This document shows positions 41,759-42,438 of a stretch of DNA of 42,438 nucleotides, piece by piece (the stretch's first letter is position 1; every line of letters starts with the position of its first letter). This DNA comes from Clostridia bacterium (GTDB lineage: Bacteria > Bacillota > Clostridia > Lachnospirales > Lachnospiraceae). The stretch is from assembly GCA_009929525.1 (NCBI GenBank), contig SAAH01000022.1, forward strand, positions 1 through 42,438. The letters run 5' to 3'. The position numbers and the translations under genes are program-made. The notes below the pieces were generated by a model. That model was not told the origin of the DNA, searched no databases, and worked only from the letters and a program-made list of their open reading frames with translations.

Positions 41759-42035
41759 GCCCGCCAGTGCAGTCCTCTCAGCAGATCTGGTCAGGGGCAG
41801 GCAGGTAGGCTCTTCGCTGTAAAAAGCTAAGCGTGAGGGGCAGCGGTTCTGCAGGGAGCGGACACATTCGGCACGTATACTGATGTATACGCACCTCAGG
41901 TGTCCTTGATGTGTGCTTTGGAGAGCACACATCACCCCACAGAACCGCTGCCCCTCGCGCCAAGCTTTTTATCAGCTTGAGTCCGATACCTGTCTGCCCC
42001 TGACCAGATCTGCTGAGAGGACTGCACTGGCGGGC
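41759..42035. repeat. Giant branched palindromic element (277 bp)
   Basis: Outer arms of 49 bases (41759-41807 and 41987-42035) pair with 48 Watson-Crick pairs and one wobble. Inside, 41821-41851 pairs with 41940-41970 (28 of 31 positions plus a wobble). The loop region holds two further hairpins: GGACAC (41860-41865) with GTGTCC (41900-41905), enclosing CGTATAC-TGAT-GTATACG (41874-41891), and TGATGTGTGCT (41907-41917) with AGCACACATCA (41924-41934). The whole folds as a long stem closed by a two-arm junction. No gene, no T-run and no terminator role is apparent. Confidence 0.85.
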
Positions 42036-42395
42036 TGGAGATTGGGGAAATGAAAAACTGCGGGAGATGTAGAAACGGAATATAATAAGGGAACGGAAGA
42101 ATCTAGAAATATATCAGAAAATGGTTTGAAAGGAAAATCAGGGTAAATATAAAGTTAGACTGAAACTGCTTGGAAGTATAATGGTCGTCAAATCTAGCAA
42201 TAAGTTGGAGTAGGCTTAGAGACAAATCAGAGAAGCATTAGAATCCATTAATCTGATATCAAGCAATGACCAATCATTTGGCAACTCACCAAAAGAAAAC
42301 TCTCGTTACCAACAAACAGCCAGAGATTTGGGAAGGGGACGGGGCAAACAATTTGAGAGCGGTTAGGGAATCTTGTAAGATCCATGGCTTAGCAA
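42036..42395. other. Gene-free stretch at the window end
   Basis: No open frame with a ribosome-binding site and no known RNA was recognised. A weak promoter-like TATAAT occurs at 42177-42182 with a poor -35 (TTAGAC, 42155-42160). The stretch between the branched element and the CTTAG repeat appears non-coding. Confidence 0.45.
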
Positions 42396-42433
42396 GCACT
42401 TAGCGAAGAGCCCACTGGCGATGAGCTTAGTGC
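42396..42433. repeat. CTTAG-box hairpin, probably part of an element running off the window
   Basis: GCACTTAGC (42396-42404) pairs with GCTTAGTGC (42425-42433) over nine positions with one T-T mismatch. The same arrangement, two CTTAG boxes flanking a GC-rich middle of similar size with the same T-T mismatch, forms the centre of the giant hairpin at 17062-17098. The similarity is limited to the boxes and the fold. Confidence 0.45.
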
Positions 42434-42438
42434 GGCTT

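Noticed and set aside
41690-41963. Minus-strand open frames across the branched element
   Set aside because: They lie within the palindrome and have no ribosome-binding site or family.

Overview
The window looks like chromosomal DNA from a Firmicute of the Lachnospiraceae type (Blautia, Dorea or Ruminococcus-like). The grounds are AT-rich coding with strong AGGAGG ribosome-binding sites, the archaeal-type aspartate-semialdehyde dehydrogenase, a YesM/YesN two-component pair, large LplA-type sugar-binding lipoproteins, and the IscU-like plus GGGtGRT pair. The genus is inferred from gene style, not shown. No rRNA, tRNA, CRISPR array, transposase or phage gene was recognised.

Layout. 1-2080: a sirtuin-like protein with altered active-site motifs, then queA. 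2090-6963 (minus): a compact type IV pilus-like operon with a transglutaminase-fold lipoprotein, a PilC/GspF membrane protein, four small single-span proteins and a PilT ATPase. 7089-8640 (minus): a NitT/TauT-type ABC permease and ATPase without a binding protein. 8834-12817 (plus): a lipid operon (PAP2, LPG-synthase-type membrane protein, PssA, Psd) ending in queH, so two queuosine genes lie in the window about 10 kb apart. 12881-15476: argH and asd. 15480-17345: a gene-poor stretch with a short tandem repeat, one flavoprotein gene and a 183-bp giant hairpin. 17346-22593: topB, a left-handed beta-helix acyltransferase-like protein and an ABC exporter pair. 22720-23445 (minus): a TraX-family protein.

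23677-39755 looks like a regulated catabolic locus. It holds a YesM sensor and YesN regulator, a minus-strand pair (a 156-residue unknown and a PHP hydrolase) behind a strong promoter with a palindromic operator, then a second PHP (CehA-like) hydrolase, an endonuclease/exonuclease/phosphatase-fold enzyme, a CUT1 sugar ABC transporter, a PfkB kinase, a GH4 phosphoglycosidase, an M17 aminopeptidase and a 525-residue unknown protein. Three phosphoester-type hydrolases, a sugar kinase, a phosphoglycosidase and an aminopeptidase together suggest a phosphorylated or aminoacylated glycoconjugate rather than a plain disaccharide; the substrate is not known. The pfkB half is preceded by a terminator, a perfect palindrome, and a structured leader ending in a terminator hairpin that abuts the pfkB ribosome-binding site.

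39901-41647: an IscU-like scaffold protein and a GGGtGRT protein, a conserved pair of unknown function with codon use suggesting high expression. From 41759 to the window end there is no gene, but there is a 277-bp, four-way-junction-like palindromic element and the start of another repeat-like element. The large structured intergenic elements (16984-17166, 41759-42035) are the most striking non-coding signals.
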